NCBI GenBank assembly: GCA_934591895.1
Contig: CAKTPP010000005.1
Coordinates: 62,001 to 126,000, forward strand
Length of the DNA: 64,000 nt
Direction: 5' to 3'
From: an uncultured Oscillospiraceae bacterium
GTDB lineage: Bacteria; Bacillota; Clostridia; Oscillospirales; Oscillospiraceae
Shown here: positions 40,525-50,031 of the stretch, piece by piece
How the letters are laid out: every line of letters begins with the position of its first letter
Position numbering within the stretch: position 1 is the stretch's first letter
Program-made: the position numbers and the translations under genes
Notes under the pieces: model-generated
What the model was told of the DNA's origin: nothing
The model's input: only the letters and a program-made list of their open reading frames with translations
Database searches by the model: none

Positions 40525-41159
40525 TGCTCAATATTGCACTCCCGAAAGGACGGCTCGGCGAAAAGGTCTATGACATGTTTGAGGCAGCCGGATATGCCTG
40601 TCCGGCTATCCGTGAGACGAACCGCAAGCTCATCTTCGAAAACTCGCAGCTTGGTGTCCGCTATTTCTGGGTCAAGCCGTCGGACGTGTCCATTTACGTC
40701 GAGCGCGGCGCGGCGGACATCGGTGTTGCGGGCAAGGACATCCTGCTGGAGTACGCGCCGAGTATTTACGAGCTGCTGGATCTGCGCATCGGCAGGTGCC
40801 GCATGGCAGTGGCCGGACCGAAGGACTTTTTCGACGACGGCGAGCGCACACTGCGCGTGGCGACGAAGTTTGTCAACATTGCCTCGGATTATTATTCCGG
40901 TCTTGGCCGTGACATTGATATCATCAGGCTCAACGGCTCCATCGAGTTGGCCCCGCTGCTGGGGCTGTCCGATGTGATCGTGGACATTGTGGAGACCGGC
41001 ACGACGCTGCGCGAAAACCATCTGGAAGTCAAGGCGGAGATCCTGCCGATCAGTGCGCGGCTGATCGCAAACCGTGCGGCGTTCAAATTCAAATGCCGCC
41101 GGATCGAGCAGATCGTTCAGAAAATGAAGGAGCAGATCCCATATGATTCAGATTTATAA
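40521..41159 (+). CDS. hisG: ATP phosphoribosyltransferase, short form
   Basis: 212 residues, the short HisG lacking the C-terminal regulatory domain, which therefore depends on HisZ. It catalyses the first step, ATP plus PRPP to phosphoribosyl-ATP. The signature DIVETGTTLREN is the PRPP-binding loop near residue 155. ATG at 40521 or 40524 are both possible. Overlaps hisD by 17 nt. Confidence 0.97.
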   Translation: MMLNIALPKGRLGEKVYDMFEAAGYACPAIRETNRKLIFENSQLGVRYFWVKPSDVSIYVERGAADIGVAGKDILLEYAPSIYELLDLRIGRCRMAVAGPKDFFDDGERTLRVATKFVNIASDYYSGLGRDIDIIRLNGSIELAPLLGLSDVIVDIVETGTTLRENHLEVKAEILPISARLIANRAAFKFKCRRIEQIVQKMKEQIPYDSDL

Positions 41160-42423
41160 ATACGGCGAGGTCCCCAACAGCGAGATCTTCGCCCGCGAGA
41201 GCGCGACCGATCACGTCGCGGATGTCGTGGCCGGTATCATTGCCGATGTGCGCGCCAACGGTGACAAGGCACTGTTTGCCTACACAAAAAAGTTTGACAA
41301 GGCAGACCTTGCGTCGTTCGAGGTCACACAGGCCGAGATCGACGAGGCGTTTGCCGCGATCGGGCCGGAGTTTGTGGCCATTCTCGAAGAGGCGGCGGAG
41401 AACATCCGCACCTATCACAGTCAGCAGGTGCGCCGGAACTTTGTCATCAGCGAAAAAGACGGCGTTGTCCTCGGTCAGAAGATCACGCCCATTGCCCGTG
41501 TCGGCATGTACGTTCCGGGCGGCACGGCGGCGTATCCGTCCACGGTGCTCATGAACACCGTGCCCGCGAAGATCGCCGGCTGCCCGCAGCTGATCACCGT
41601 CACGCCGCCGGGCGCGGACGGCAAGGTCGACCCCGCGATTCTGGCGGCGGCAAAGGTCGCGGGCGCGGATCGTATTTTCAAGGTCGGGGGTGCGCAGGCG
41701 ATCGCCGCGCTGGCCTACGGCACAGAGAGTATCCCGCGCGTGGACAAGATCGTCGGCCCCGGCAATGCCTATGTTGCCGAGGCGAAAAAACAGGTCTTCG
41801 GCAAGGTGTCCATTGATCTGGTCGCCGGGCCGAGCGAGATCCTCGTCGTGGCGGACGCCGCCTGCGATCCTGCCATCGTTGCGGCCGATATGCTCTCGCA
41901 GGCCGAGCATGATAAGATGGCCACGGCCATTCTCGTGACGGACAGCTTCGCCTTTGCCGAACAGGTCAGCGCGGAACTGGAGCGTCAGCTCCCGCTGCTG
42001 CCGCGCGAGGAGATCGCGCGTGCGTCCATCGAGCGCAGCGGCAAGATCATCGTGGCCGAAAACGATCTCATGAAGGCCATCGATATCGCCAACGAGATCG
42101 CGCCTGAGCACCTGGAGCTGTGTGTGGACAATCCCTTTGACTATCTCGACAAGATCAAAAATGCAGGCTCTATTTTCCTCGGCAAGAACTGTCCCGAGGC
42201 GCTCGGTGATTACTTCGCCGGCCCGAACCACACGCTGCCCACCGGCGGTGCGGCGCACTTTGCCTCGCCGCTGTCCGTGGATGATTTCGTGAAGAAGTCC
42301 CAGTTTACTTACTACTCCGCCGGTGCGCTGGAAGCCGTCGCGGACAAGATCGCCTACTTTGCCAACAAGGAGGGACTCGACGGACACGCCAGAAGCGTGC
42401 TCTGCCGTTTCGGAAAGCTATGA
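41143..42423 (+). CDS. hisD: histidinol dehydrogenase
   Basis: 426 residues, normal length. Family motifs: YVPGGTAAYPSTVLM, VGGAQAIAALAYGT, and GPNHTLPTGGAA with its zinc-linked His. It oxidises histidinol to histidine in two NAD-dependent steps. ATGA-coupled to hisC. Confidence 0.98.
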   Translation: MIQIYKYGEVPNSEIFARESATDHVADVVAGIIADVRANGDKALFAYTKKFDKADLASFEVTQAEIDEAFAAIGPEFVAILEEAAENIRTYHSQQVRRNFVISEKDGVVLGQKITPIARVGMYVPGGTAAYPSTVLMNTVPAKIAGCPQLITVTPPGADGKVDPAILAAAKVAGADRIFKVGGAQAIAALAYGTESIPRVDKIVGPGNAYVAEAKKQVFGKVSIDLVAGPSEILVVADAACDPAIVAADMLSQAEHDKMATAILVTDSFAFAEQVSAELERQLPLLPREEIARASIERSGKIIVAENDLMKAIDIANEIAPEHLELCVDNPFDYLDKIKNAGSIFLGKNCPEALGDYFAGPNHTLPTGGAAHFASPLSVDDFVKKSQFTYYSAGALEAVADKIAYFANKEGLDGHARSVLCRFGKL

Positions 42424-43487
42424 GCCGTTATTTTACGCAGCGGTTTGCATCGCTGGTGCCGTATGTGCCCGGCGAGCAGCCGCGCGATATGCAGTATGTG
42501 AAGCTCAACACGAATGAGTCGCCGTTCCCGCCGTCGGCGTCCGTTGCACGGGCAGTTGAGGCCGAGAGCCGGAAGCTGCAGCTCTATTCCGACCCGGAGT
42601 GCACCGACCTGCGCGCCAAAATGGCAGAGGCGTTCGGTGTGCAGCCGCAGCAGGTGCTTATGACCAACGGCTCGGATGAGCTGCTGAATCTCGCTTTCAT
42701 GGCCTTCGCAGACGAAGCGCACCCGCTGGCTTTTGCCGACATCACCTATGGCTTTTACCCCGTGATCGCAGATCTGAACCATATCCCATACACGGAGATC
42801 CCGCTCCGGGAGAACTTCCGGCTCGATCCGGCGGATTATCTCGGTATCGGCAAGACCATCGTCATCACAAACCCCAATGCGCCGACCGGCCTGAGTCTGC
42901 CTTTGTCCGACATAGAGAAAATTCTCCGGAGCAATCCGGATAATATCGTCCTCGTCGACGAGGCGTATGTGGATTTCGGCGCCGAGAGCGCCGTCCGGCT
43001 TGTGGACAGGTATGAAAACCTGCTCGTCGCCGGCACGTTTTCCAAATCCCGCTCGCTCGCGGGCGCACGGCTCGGCTTCGGCATCGGCAATGCGCAGCTG
43101 ATTGCCAATCTCAACACCATCAAGTATGCAATGAACCCTTACACCGTCAACCGTATGACGGCTGCGGCCGGTATGGCGGCGCTGGCGGATAACGATTACT
43201 ACATGGCCAACTGCCGCACGATCATGGCCACCCGCGCGTGGACGGCGGCACAGCTCGAGGCGCTCGGCTTCACGGTCCTGCCCTCGCAGGCAAACTTCGT
43301 CTTTGCCCGCTCCGACCGCATCGGCGGCGCGGCACTTTACCGGGCGCTCAAAGCGCGCGGCGTGCTTGTGCGCCACTTTGACAAACCACGCATCCGCGAT
43401 TACAGCCGCATCACGATCGGTACCATGGCGCAGATGCAGACCCTGATCGCGGCAATTCGGGACATACTGAAGGAGGCAGCGCAATGA
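42420..43487 (+). CDS. hisC: histidinol-phosphate aminotransferase
   Basis: 355 residues, class I/II aminotransferase. The start LNTNESPFPPS is typical; the PLP lysine lies in TFSKSRSLAGAR near residue 205 and the Asp-containing VDEAYVDF near 180. It transaminates imidazole acetol-phosphate with glutamate. ATGA-coupled to hisB. Confidence 0.97.
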   Translation: MSRYFTQRFASLVPYVPGEQPRDMQYVKLNTNESPFPPSASVARAVEAESRKLQLYSDPECTDLRAKMAEAFGVQPQQVLMTNGSDELLNLAFMAFADEAHPLAFADITYGFYPVIADLNHIPYTEIPLRENFRLDPADYLGIGKTIVITNPNAPTGLSLPLSDIEKILRSNPDNIVLVDEAYVDFGAESAVRLVDRYENLLVAGTFSKSRSLAGARLGFGIGNAQLIANLNTIKYAMNPYTVNRMTAAAGMAALADNDYYMANCRTIMATRAWTAAQLEALGFTVLPSQANFVFARSDRIGGAALYRALKARGVLVRHFDKPRIRDYSRITIGTMAQMQTLIAAIRDILKEAAQ

Positions 43488-44074
43488 GATCAGCGACCAT
43501 TACCCGCACCACGGCGGAAACGGACATCACGCTCACGCTCGGTCTTGACGGCCGCGGCATCACGCAGATCGACACCGGCTGCGGCTTTCTCGACCACATG
43601 CTCACGCTGTTCGCCCGGCATGGCCGCTTTGATCTGGCCGTGACCTGCAAGGGCGACACCTATGTGGATTACCACCACACGACGGAGGACATCGGCATTT
43701 GTCTCGGCAAGGCGTTTGCGCAGGCACTGGGCGGCAAAAAGGGCATCGTGCGCTACGGCGACACGGTCCTGCCCATGGATGAGGCGCTCATCCTCTCGGC
43801 GGTCGATATCTCCGGCCGAGGCGAGTTGTATTACAGCCTGAGCATCCCGGCGGAAAAAGTCGGCGATTTTGACACGGAGCTCTGCGAGGAGTTCTGGCGC
43901 GCCTTCGCGCGCGACGCCGGTGTGACGCTGCACCTGCAGCAGCTCGCCGGACGCAATGCGCATCACATTTTGGAAGGTGCGTTCAAGTCTGCGGCGCGCA
44001 GCCTGCGTGCAGCTGCTGCCATTGACGCGGACTTCGCGGATGAGGTGCCGTCTACGAAAGGAATGTTGGCATGA
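43484..44074 (+). CDS. hisB: imidazoleglycerol-phosphate dehydratase
   Basis: 196 residues, monofunctional HisB (no phosphatase domain, matching the separate PHP phosphatase). Metal-binding motifs FLDHML, YVDYHHTTED and GRNAHHILEGAFK are present. ATGA-coupled on both sides. Confidence 0.98.
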   Translation: MRSATITRTTAETDITLTLGLDGRGITQIDTGCGFLDHMLTLFARHGRFDLAVTCKGDTYVDYHHTTEDIGICLGKAFAQALGGKKGIVRYGDTVLPMDEALILSAVDISGRGELYYSLSIPAEKVGDFDTELCEEFWRAFARDAGVTLHLQQLAGRNAHHILEGAFKSAARSLRAAAAIDADFADEVPSTKGMLA

Positions 44075-44688
44075 TCGCGGTTATTGATTACGGCGTCGGG
44101 AACCTGTTTTCCCTCTGCTCGTCTCTGCGCAGCATCGGTGCGCAGACCGTTGTCACGGCGGATCCTGCGCAGCTGCGCGCGGCGGACAAACTGATTCTGC
44201 CCGGCGTCGGCGCCTTTGCCGATGCGGCGCAGAAGCTGTGCGACAGCGGCCTTGACCGCGTGATCTGCGCGCAGGCGGCGGCCGGCAAGGACATTCTGGG
44301 CATCTGTCTCGGTATGCAGCTGCTGTTTGAGAAAAGTTATGAGTACGGCGAGCACGCGGGCCTCGGTCTCCTGCGCGGCCGCGTTGTGCCGATGGAGGGA
44401 AAGCTCCCGCCGGAGCTGAAGATCCCGCACATCGGCTGGAACGCACTGCGGTTTCAAAAACCGAGCGCACTTTTCCGGAATATCTCGGACGGCGATTGCG
44501 TGTACTTCGTCCATTCCTATTATGCGGCTGACTGCGCCGGGAGCGTCATTGCGACCACGGAATACGGCATCGACCTGACTGCCGCCGTGGAGCAGGGCAA
44601 CGTCAAGGGCTGCCAGTTCCACCCGGAAAAGAGCGGCCGCGTGGGGCTGAACATCCTGCGCGCATTTTGTGAGGTGGAACCTGTATGA
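44071..44688 (+). CDS. hisH: imidazole glycerol phosphate synthase glutaminase subunit
   Basis: 205 residues. The nucleophile is C79 in GICLGMQ; the His-Glu pair is in QFHPEKSG near the C-terminus. It supplies ammonia to HisF. ATGA-coupled to hisA. Confidence 0.97.
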   Translation: MIAVIDYGVGNLFSLCSSLRSIGAQTVVTADPAQLRAADKLILPGVGAFADAAQKLCDSGLDRVICAQAAAGKDILGICLGMQLLFEKSYEYGEHAGLGLLRGRVVPMEGKLPPELKIPHIGWNALRFQKPSALFRNISDGDCVYFVHSYYAADCAGSVIATTEYGIDLTAAVEQGNVKGCQFHPEKSGRVGLNILRAFCEVEPV

Positions 44689-45398
44689 TCTTGCTTCCTG
44701 CGATCGATCTCTATGAGAAAAAAGCCGTCCGGCTGTTCAAGGGCGATTACCGGCAGATGACGGTCTACAGTGATGACCCGCTGGCCGTGGCGCAGGACTT
44801 TGTGCGGCAGGGCGCTGCGCATATCCACATGGTCGACCTTGAGGGCGCGCGCGACGGCACAACGCCGAATCTGGACATTGTCCGCGAGGTCGCGGCGCAG
44901 ACGCCGCTGTTCGTCGAGATCGGCGGCGGCATCCGAGACATGGCAACGGTGCAGCGCTATCTGGATGCAGGCGTCGGGCGCGTGATCCTCGGCACGGCTG
45001 CCGTGCAGGATGCGGCGTTTCTGGCCCAGGCGGTCGCCGCTTATGGCGCACAGATCGCAGTCGGCGCGGACATCCGCGACGGCCGCATTGCCATCCGCGG
45101 TTGGCTGGAGACGGCGGATGTGACGCTCGACGCGTTTTTTGCCCGCATGCAGGCGCTCGGCGTGCAGACAGTCATCTGCACGGACATTTCCCGGGACGGG
45201 GCCATGCGCGGCACGAACCGGGCGCTGTACCGTCAGCTGTCGCAGAAGTATTCTCTGAACATCACGGCGTCCGGCGGCGTTTCCGATCTGGACGATATAC
45301 GCGCGCTGCGCCGGATGGGGCTCTACGGCGCCATCATCGGCAAGGCGTATTATACCGGCGCGATCGACCTCGCGCAGGCAATTGAGGTGGCACGATGA
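44685..45398 (+). CDS. hisA: ProFAR isomerase HisA
   Basis: 237 residues, TIM barrel. Catalytic Asp in LPAIDLYEKKAVRL near residue 7 and Asp in ICTDISRDGAM near 165, with the phosphate-binding GGGIRD. Coupled to hisF. Confidence 0.97.
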   Translation: MILLPAIDLYEKKAVRLFKGDYRQMTVYSDDPLAVAQDFVRQGAAHIHMVDLEGARDGTTPNLDIVREVAAQTPLFVEIGGGIRDMATVQRYLDAGVGRVILGTAAVQDAAFLAQAVAAYGAQIAVGADIRDGRIAIRGWLETADVTLDAFFARMQALGVQTVICTDISRDGAMRGTNRALYRQLSQKYSLNITASGGVSDLDDIRALRRMGLYGAIIGKAYYTGAIDLAQAIEVAR

Positions 45399-46150
45399 TT
45401 ACCAAACGCATCATCCCCTGTCTGGACGTCAAGGACGGCAGGGTCGTCAAGGGCGTCAACTTTGCGGGTCTGGCTGATGTGTCCTCACCCGTGGAGCTGG
45501 CGCGGTATTATTCCGATCACGGCGCGGACGAGCTGGTGTTTTACGATATCACGGCGTCCGTCGAGGGACGGCGGCTGTTTACGGATATTCTGCGCGAGGT
45601 GGCAGGTCAGATCTTCATCCCGCTCACGGTCGGCGGCGGCATCCGCACCGTCGATGATTTTGACCGCGTGCTCAAGTGCGGCGCGGACAAGGTCAGCGTC
45701 AACTCCGGCGCTATCCGCGCCCCGGAGCTCATCCGCGCGGCAGCCGAGCGCTATGGCAACCAGTGCGTGGTGATCTCGGCCGATGTCAAGCGCGTGGACG
45801 GGCAGTTTCGCGTCTTTGCCAAGGGCGGCCGGGAGGACACCGGCATGGAGGCCATCGGCTGGATCCAAAAATGCGTCGCCCTCGGTGCGGGGGAGGTCGT
45901 GGTCAACTCTATCGACACTGACGGCGTCCGGCGGGGGTTTGACCTGCCGCTGCTGCAGGCGGTGTGCGCGGCCGTGAACGTGCCGGTGATCGCCTCCGGC
46001 GGCGCTGGCAGCATCACGGACTTCGTGGAGCTGTTTCAAAAAGTTCCGACGGTCGACGCCGGTCTGGCTGCGTCCATTTTTCACTTCGGCGAGGTGGCGA
46101 TCCCCGAACTCAAACAGGCGCTGCGCGCCGAGAACATTCTTGTGAGGTAA
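45395..46150 (+). CDS. hisF: imidazole glycerol phosphate synthase cyclase subunit
   Basis: 251 residues, TIM barrel. Catalytic Asp in IPCLDVKDGRVVKGVNF near residue 10 and in NSIDTDGVRRGFD near 172. It partners HisH to make IGP and AICAR. hisIE starts 6 nt after its stop. Confidence 0.98.
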   Translation: MITKRIIPCLDVKDGRVVKGVNFAGLADVSSPVELARYYSDHGADELVFYDITASVEGRRLFTDILREVAGQIFIPLTVGGGIRTVDDFDRVLKCGADKVSVNSGAIRAPELIRAAAERYGNQCVVISADVKRVDGQFRVFAKGGREDTGMEAIGWIQKCVALGAGEVVVNSIDTDGVRRGFDLPLLQAVCAAVNVPVIASGGAGSITDFVELFQKVPTVDAGLAASIFHFGEVAIPELKQALRAENILVR

Positions 46151-46156
46151 TATGCT

Positions 46157-46804
46157 GTGCTGGATATCAACGAACTGAAATTTGATGACCGGGGTCTGAT
46201 CCCTGCCGTGGTGGTCGATGCCGTCACAAAGCAGGTGCTGACCGTTGCGTACATGAATGAAGAGAGCCTGCGCATCTCCATGGCCGAGGGTCGGACGTGC
46301 TTCTGGAGCCGGTCGCGGCAGGAGCTCTGGCGCAAGGGTGAGACGAGCGGCAATGTGCAGCATATTGTCAGCATCACGGCCGATTGTGACGCCGATGCGC
46401 TCGTTGTCGTGGTGGAAAAGGACGGCCCCGCGTGCCACACGGGCAGTGACTCGTGCTTTTTCCGCCCTGTCTGGCACAGCGACACGCTGCAGGACTTCAG
46501 CCTTCAGGGCCTCTACGAGCTGCTTGCCGACCGGAAAGCGGCGCGGCCGGAAGGTTCCTACACGAGCTATCTGTTTGATAAAGGCATCGATAAGATACTC
46601 AAGAAGGTCGGCGAGGAGAGCACGGAGGTCATCATTGCCGCCAAGGCTGACGATCGGAAAGAGACGGTCTACGAGCTGGCCGATCTGGCCTATCACGCCA
46701 TGGTGCTCATGGTGCAGATGGGCATTTCCGTCGAGGACGTGCACCGGGAGCTTGCCTCCCGCCACATCATCGATCACAAGATCAAGCAGGAGAAAATGAC
46801 ATGA
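46157..46804 (+). CDS. hisIE: HisIE: PR-AMP cyclohydrolase / PR-ATP pyrophosphatase
   Basis: 215 residues from a GTG start. The HisI domain (1 to about 110) has the Mg/Zn motifs ADCDADA and CHTGSDSCFF; the HisE domain (about 115-210) has the helical pyrophosphatase pattern KKVGEESTEVIIAAK. Catalyses steps two and three. The stop overlaps the next start. Confidence 0.97.
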   Translation: MLDINELKFDDRGLIPAVVVDAVTKQVLTVAYMNEESLRISMAEGRTCFWSRSRQELWRKGETSGNVQHIVSITADCDADALVVVVEKDGPACHTGSDSCFFRPVWHSDTLQDFSLQGLYELLADRKAARPEGSYTSYLFDKGIDKILKKVGEESTEVIIAAKADDRKETVYELADLAYHAMVLMVQMGISVEDVHRELASRHIIDHKIKQEKMT

Positions 46805-47571
46805 TGCGCCCGTCAAATTACCACACGCACACCGTATTCTGCGACGGGATCGACACGCCGGAGGCGATCGTGCGCGAGGCGATCCGCCTCGGCTGCCCGG
46901 AGCTCGGCTTTTCCGGGCACTCATATACGTTTTTTGATGAGAGCTACTGCATGTCACCGGCCGGGACGGAGGCGTACAAGGCCGACGTGCGCGCGCTCCG
47001 ACAGAAATATGCCGGAAAGATCCGCATCCTGCTCGGCGTAGAGCAGGACTATTATTCCGAGGCGCCGACGGATGATTATGACTACGTCATCGGCTCGGTA
47101 CATTACGTGAAAAAGGACGGGTGCTATTTCCCGGTCGACGAGAGCCGGGAGCTGCAGCAGCAGGCTGTAGCCGAGCACTACGGCGGCGATTTTTACGCCT
47201 TCGTTGAGGATTATTACCGTACCGTCGCGGATGTCTATGACCGTACGCACTGCGATATCATCGGCCACTTTGACCTCATCATGAAGTTCAATGACGACGG
47301 GGCGCTGTTTGATCCGGACCACCCGCGCTGCCGCGCAGCGGTGCTCACTGCGCTCGAGCGGCTGATGCAGACACCCGCCGTGTTTGAGTGCAACACCGGC
47401 GCGATCGCCCGCGGCTACCGCACGCAGCCGTACCCGGCCGCATGGATCCGGGACGAGCTGCACGCGCGCGGGAAATGCCTGCTCTGGTCGTCGGACTGCC
47501 ACGACAAGAAGGATCTGCTCTTCGGTTTTGACGAGAGACAGGAGCCGTATGGGCAGTTATTGCAGCGCTGA
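46801..47571 (+). CDS. hisK: histidinol-phosphatase, PHP family
   Basis: 256 residues. PHP metal motifs: NYHTHTVFCDG at about 5-15, GFSGHS near 38, and SDCHD near the C-terminus. Supplies the histidinol-phosphate phosphatase step missing from HisB, completing the pathway in one operon. Also named hisJ in some species. A strong terminator follows. Confidence 0.95.
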   Translation: MMRPSNYHTHTVFCDGIDTPEAIVREAIRLGCPELGFSGHSYTFFDESYCMSPAGTEAYKADVRALRQKYAGKIRILLGVEQDYYSEAPTDDYDYVIGSVHYVKKDGCYFPVDESRELQQQAVAEHYGGDFYAFVEDYYRTVADVYDRTHCDIIGHFDLIMKFNDDGALFDPDHPRCRAAVLTALERLMQTPAVFECNTGAIARGYRTQPYPAAWIRDELHARGKCLLWSSDCHDKKDLLFGFDERQEPYGQLLQR

Positions 47572-47703
47572 CATGGGCGCGCTGCCGCGCGAATATACTC
47601 CCCATGCGCACCGTTCTGATATCAGCGGATGCACAAGAGCGGCTCGGCATGACCATGCCGCTTCCGCATCTGTGCTGTCCCTGTTTTGAGCGTGTTCTGC
47701 TGT

Positions 47704-47732
47704 GCGGCCGCCTGTTCGGCGGCCGCTTTTTT
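47704..47732 (+). terminator. his operon terminator
   Basis: A perfect 9-bp stem GCGGCCGCC (47704-47712) with GGCGGCCGC (47718-47726), then six T. Confidence 0.9.
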
Positions 47733-47769
47733 CGTGTATTTTTTGCGTGTAAACAATTTGTGAAGTCTC

Positions 47770-47812
47770 TTGACGTTTTGCGTGAATGTCCTTATAATGC
47801 GTAGCGTGCTAC
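47770..47812 (+). promoter_or_regulatory. promoter and candidate MarR operator
   Basis: TTGACG (47770-47775), 17 bp, TATAAT (47793-47798). Just downstream is the dyad GTAGC-GT-GCTAC (47801-47812), over the start of transcription. Confidence 0.65.
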
Positions 47813-47829
47813 ATATTCGGAGGTGCATC

Positions 47830-48249
47830 ATGGAGCAATATCCGATCGGATGTCTATTAAAAATGATCACGGATAAGATCAAAATGCAGGCCGACGCCAG
47901 CCTTGCGCAGCATGATCTGACGCTGACGCAAAGCCGTGTCCTTGGCTATCTGGCTCGAAACTGCGGCGAGGCGACGCAGAAGGAGATCGAGGGCTTTCTG
48001 CAGGTGTCGCACCCGACCGTAGCGGGCGTCATCGGGCGCATGGAGCAAAAGGGCTTTGTGTCCTGCCGGCCCGACCCGGCGGATAAGCGCAGCAAGCTTG
48101 TCTGCCAGACACCGCGCGCCGCCGAGATCGCACAGCAAATGCAGGCGACGATCGAGGCCACAGAGCAGCAGATGCTCCGCTCGCTGACACCGCAGCAGAT
48201 CGCGGCGCTCGAAGATGCCCTGCGCACGATCTATGCCGACCTCGGCTGA
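47830..48249 (+). CDS. MarR-family transcriptional regulator
   Basis: 139 residues with a winged helix-turn-helix: LTLTQSRVLGYLARN, then QKEIEGFLQVSHPTVAGVIGRMEQKGFV and the wing DPADKRSK. CGGAGG precedes the ATG. It is followed by two ABC half-transporter genes, the usual layout for a local repressor of a multidrug-type exporter. Confidence 0.94.
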   Translation: MEQYPIGCLLKMITDKIKMQADASLAQHDLTLTQSRVLGYLARNCGEATQKEIEGFLQVSHPTVAGVIGRMEQKGFVSCRPDPADKRSKLVCQTPRAAEIAQQMQATIEATEQQMLRSLTPQQIAALEDALRTIYADLG

Positions 48250-48279
48250 TCTTCCTGCAAACCCGGAAGGAGGAAACCC

Positions 48280-50031
48280 ATGCTTCATACATTGACCCGC
48301 AGTCTGCGGGAAAATAAAGGCCCCGCGCTCGTGACGGTTTTGCTCTCGGCGCTCGAGGTCGTGTTCGAGATCGTGATCCCGCTGTTCATGTCCAACCTCA
48401 TCGACTTCGGCATCGAGGGCGGCAGTATGGCGGCGGTCTGGAAGTTCGGCGCATTTTTGCTGCTGCTGGCGGCGTTCCAGCTGGCGACCGGCGTGCTCGC
48501 CGCGCGCATCGCCGCGCGCGCGTCCGTCGGCTTTGCGGCGAATCTGCGCGAGGACATGTACGACAACGTGCAGACGTTCGCGTTTTCGAACATCGACAAG
48601 TTTTCCACCGCATCCATCGTCACACGCCTGACGACGGACACCACGAACGTGCAAAATGCATTTCAGATGCTCATGCGCATGGCGATCCGTTCACCGGTCA
48701 TGCTGGTCTTTTCCATGATTGTGTCGTTCCGCATCAGCCGCGACATTTCGATGACGTTTCTCGTCATCCTGCCGATCCTTGCGCTGGCGCTGTTTTTTAT
48801 CATCCGCAGCGTGTTTCCGGTCTTTTCGCGCGTGTTTCGCACGTATGATGAGCTCAACAACGTTGTGCAGGAGAATGTCCGCGGTATTCGCGTCGTGAAA
48901 TCGTTCAATCAGGAGCGGCACGAGATCGGTAAGTTCGGCGCGATCTCCGAGCGCATTTATAAAGATTTCTCCAAGGGCGAGCGGCTCATCACGCTCAACG
49001 CGCCGCTGATGCAGTTTTGCATCTATACGTGCATGATCGTGATCTCGTGGCTCGGCGCGAAGGCCATCATCGCCAGCGGCAACGATCCAGCGTTCGGCCT
49101 CACGACCGGCAATCTCACCGCGCTCATCACCTATACCATGCAGATCCTCTCGAGCCTGATGATGCTCTCAATGGTTTTTGCCATGCTGACGATCTCGCTC
49201 TCGTCCGCGCGGCGTATTGCCGAGGTGCTCGAGGAGCGGACGGATATCCCGCAGCCGGCGCAGCCGGTCATGACCGTGCGCGACGGCGCGGTCGACTTTG
49301 ACCACGTGAGCTTTGTCTACGCCTCCAAGGCGGACAAAAAAGTGCTCGACGACATTGACCTGCATATCCGCTCCGGCGAGACGATCGGCGTCATCGGCGG
49401 CACCGGCGCATCGAAATCCTCGCTCGTGCAGCTCATCCCGCGCCTGTACGACGTGACCGGCGGCAAGCTGACGCTCGGCGGCGTGGACGTGCGCGACTAT
49501 GATCTGGATACTCTGCGCGGCGCCGTCGCCATGGTGCTGCAGAAAAACGAGCTCTTTTCCGGCACGATCGCCGAAAATCTCCGCTGGGGCAATGAAAACG
49601 CCACGGACGAGCAGCTGCGTCATGCCTGCAAGCTTGCGTGCGCGGACGGCTTCATCTCCGCCATGCCGGATGGGTATGACACCCATATCGAGCAGGGCGG
49701 CACGAATGTCTCCGGCGGACAGAAGCAGCGCCTGTGCATCGCCCGCGCGCTGCTGAAAAAGCCGAAGGTGCTCATTCTTGACGACTCGACGAGCGCCGTC
49801 GACACGCGCACGGATGCTCAGATCCAGCAGGCGCTCTCGACCTACATCCCCGACACGACGAAGATCATTATCGCGCAGCGCATCAGTTCGGTGCAGAATG
49901 CAGACCGCATCGTTGTGCTCGATGACGGACACATCGACGCCGTCGGCAGCCACGATGAGCTGCTGCGCACGTGCGAAATTTACCGCGAGGTCTATGAGTC
50001 CCAGCAGAAGGGAGGCGAGGACGATGCGTGA
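48280..50031 (+). CDS. heterodimeric ABC exporter subunit with degenerate ATPase site
   Basis: 583 residues: six-helix membrane domain (about 1-320) and nucleotide-binding domain (about 335-580). Walker A reads GGTGASKSS, with S378 where Gly normally precedes the lysine (K379). Walker B ends D501-D502, so the catalytic Glu is Asp. The signature VSGGQ is canonical. These features match the degenerate half of a heterodimeric exporter (EfrC/TM287 type). Substrate unknown. It overlaps the partner gene by 8 nt. Confidence 0.92.
   Translation: MLHTLTRSLRENKGPALVTVLLSALEVVFEIVIPLFMSNLIDFGIEGGSMAAVWKFGAFLLLLAAFQLATGVLAARIAARASVGFAANLREDMYDNVQTFAFSNIDKFSTASIVTRLTTDTTNVQNAFQMLMRMAIRSPVMLVFSMIVSFRISRDISMTFLVILPILALALFFIIRSVFPVFSRVFRTYDELNNVVQENVRGIRVVKSFNQERHEIGKFGAISERIYKDFSKGERLITLNAPLMQFCIYTCMIVISWLGAKAIIASGNDPAFGLTTGNLTALITYTMQILSSLMMLSMVFAMLTISLSSARRIAEVLEERTDIPQPAQPVMTVRDGAVDFDHVSFVYASKADKKVLDDIDLHIRSGETIGVIGGTGASKSSLVQLIPRLYDVTGGKLTLGGVDVRDYDLDTLRGAVAMVLQKNELFSGTIAENLRWGNENATDEQLRHACKLACADGFISAMPDGYDTHIEQGGTNVSGGQKQRLCIARALLKKPKVLILDDSTSAVDTRTDAQIQQALSTYIPDTTKIIIAQRISSVQNADRIVVLDDGHIDAVGSHDELLRTCEIYREVYESQQKGGEDDA

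Noticed and set aside
47582..47700. Extra gene after hisK
   Set aside because: Frames here are short, cross the terminator region and have no ribosome binding site.
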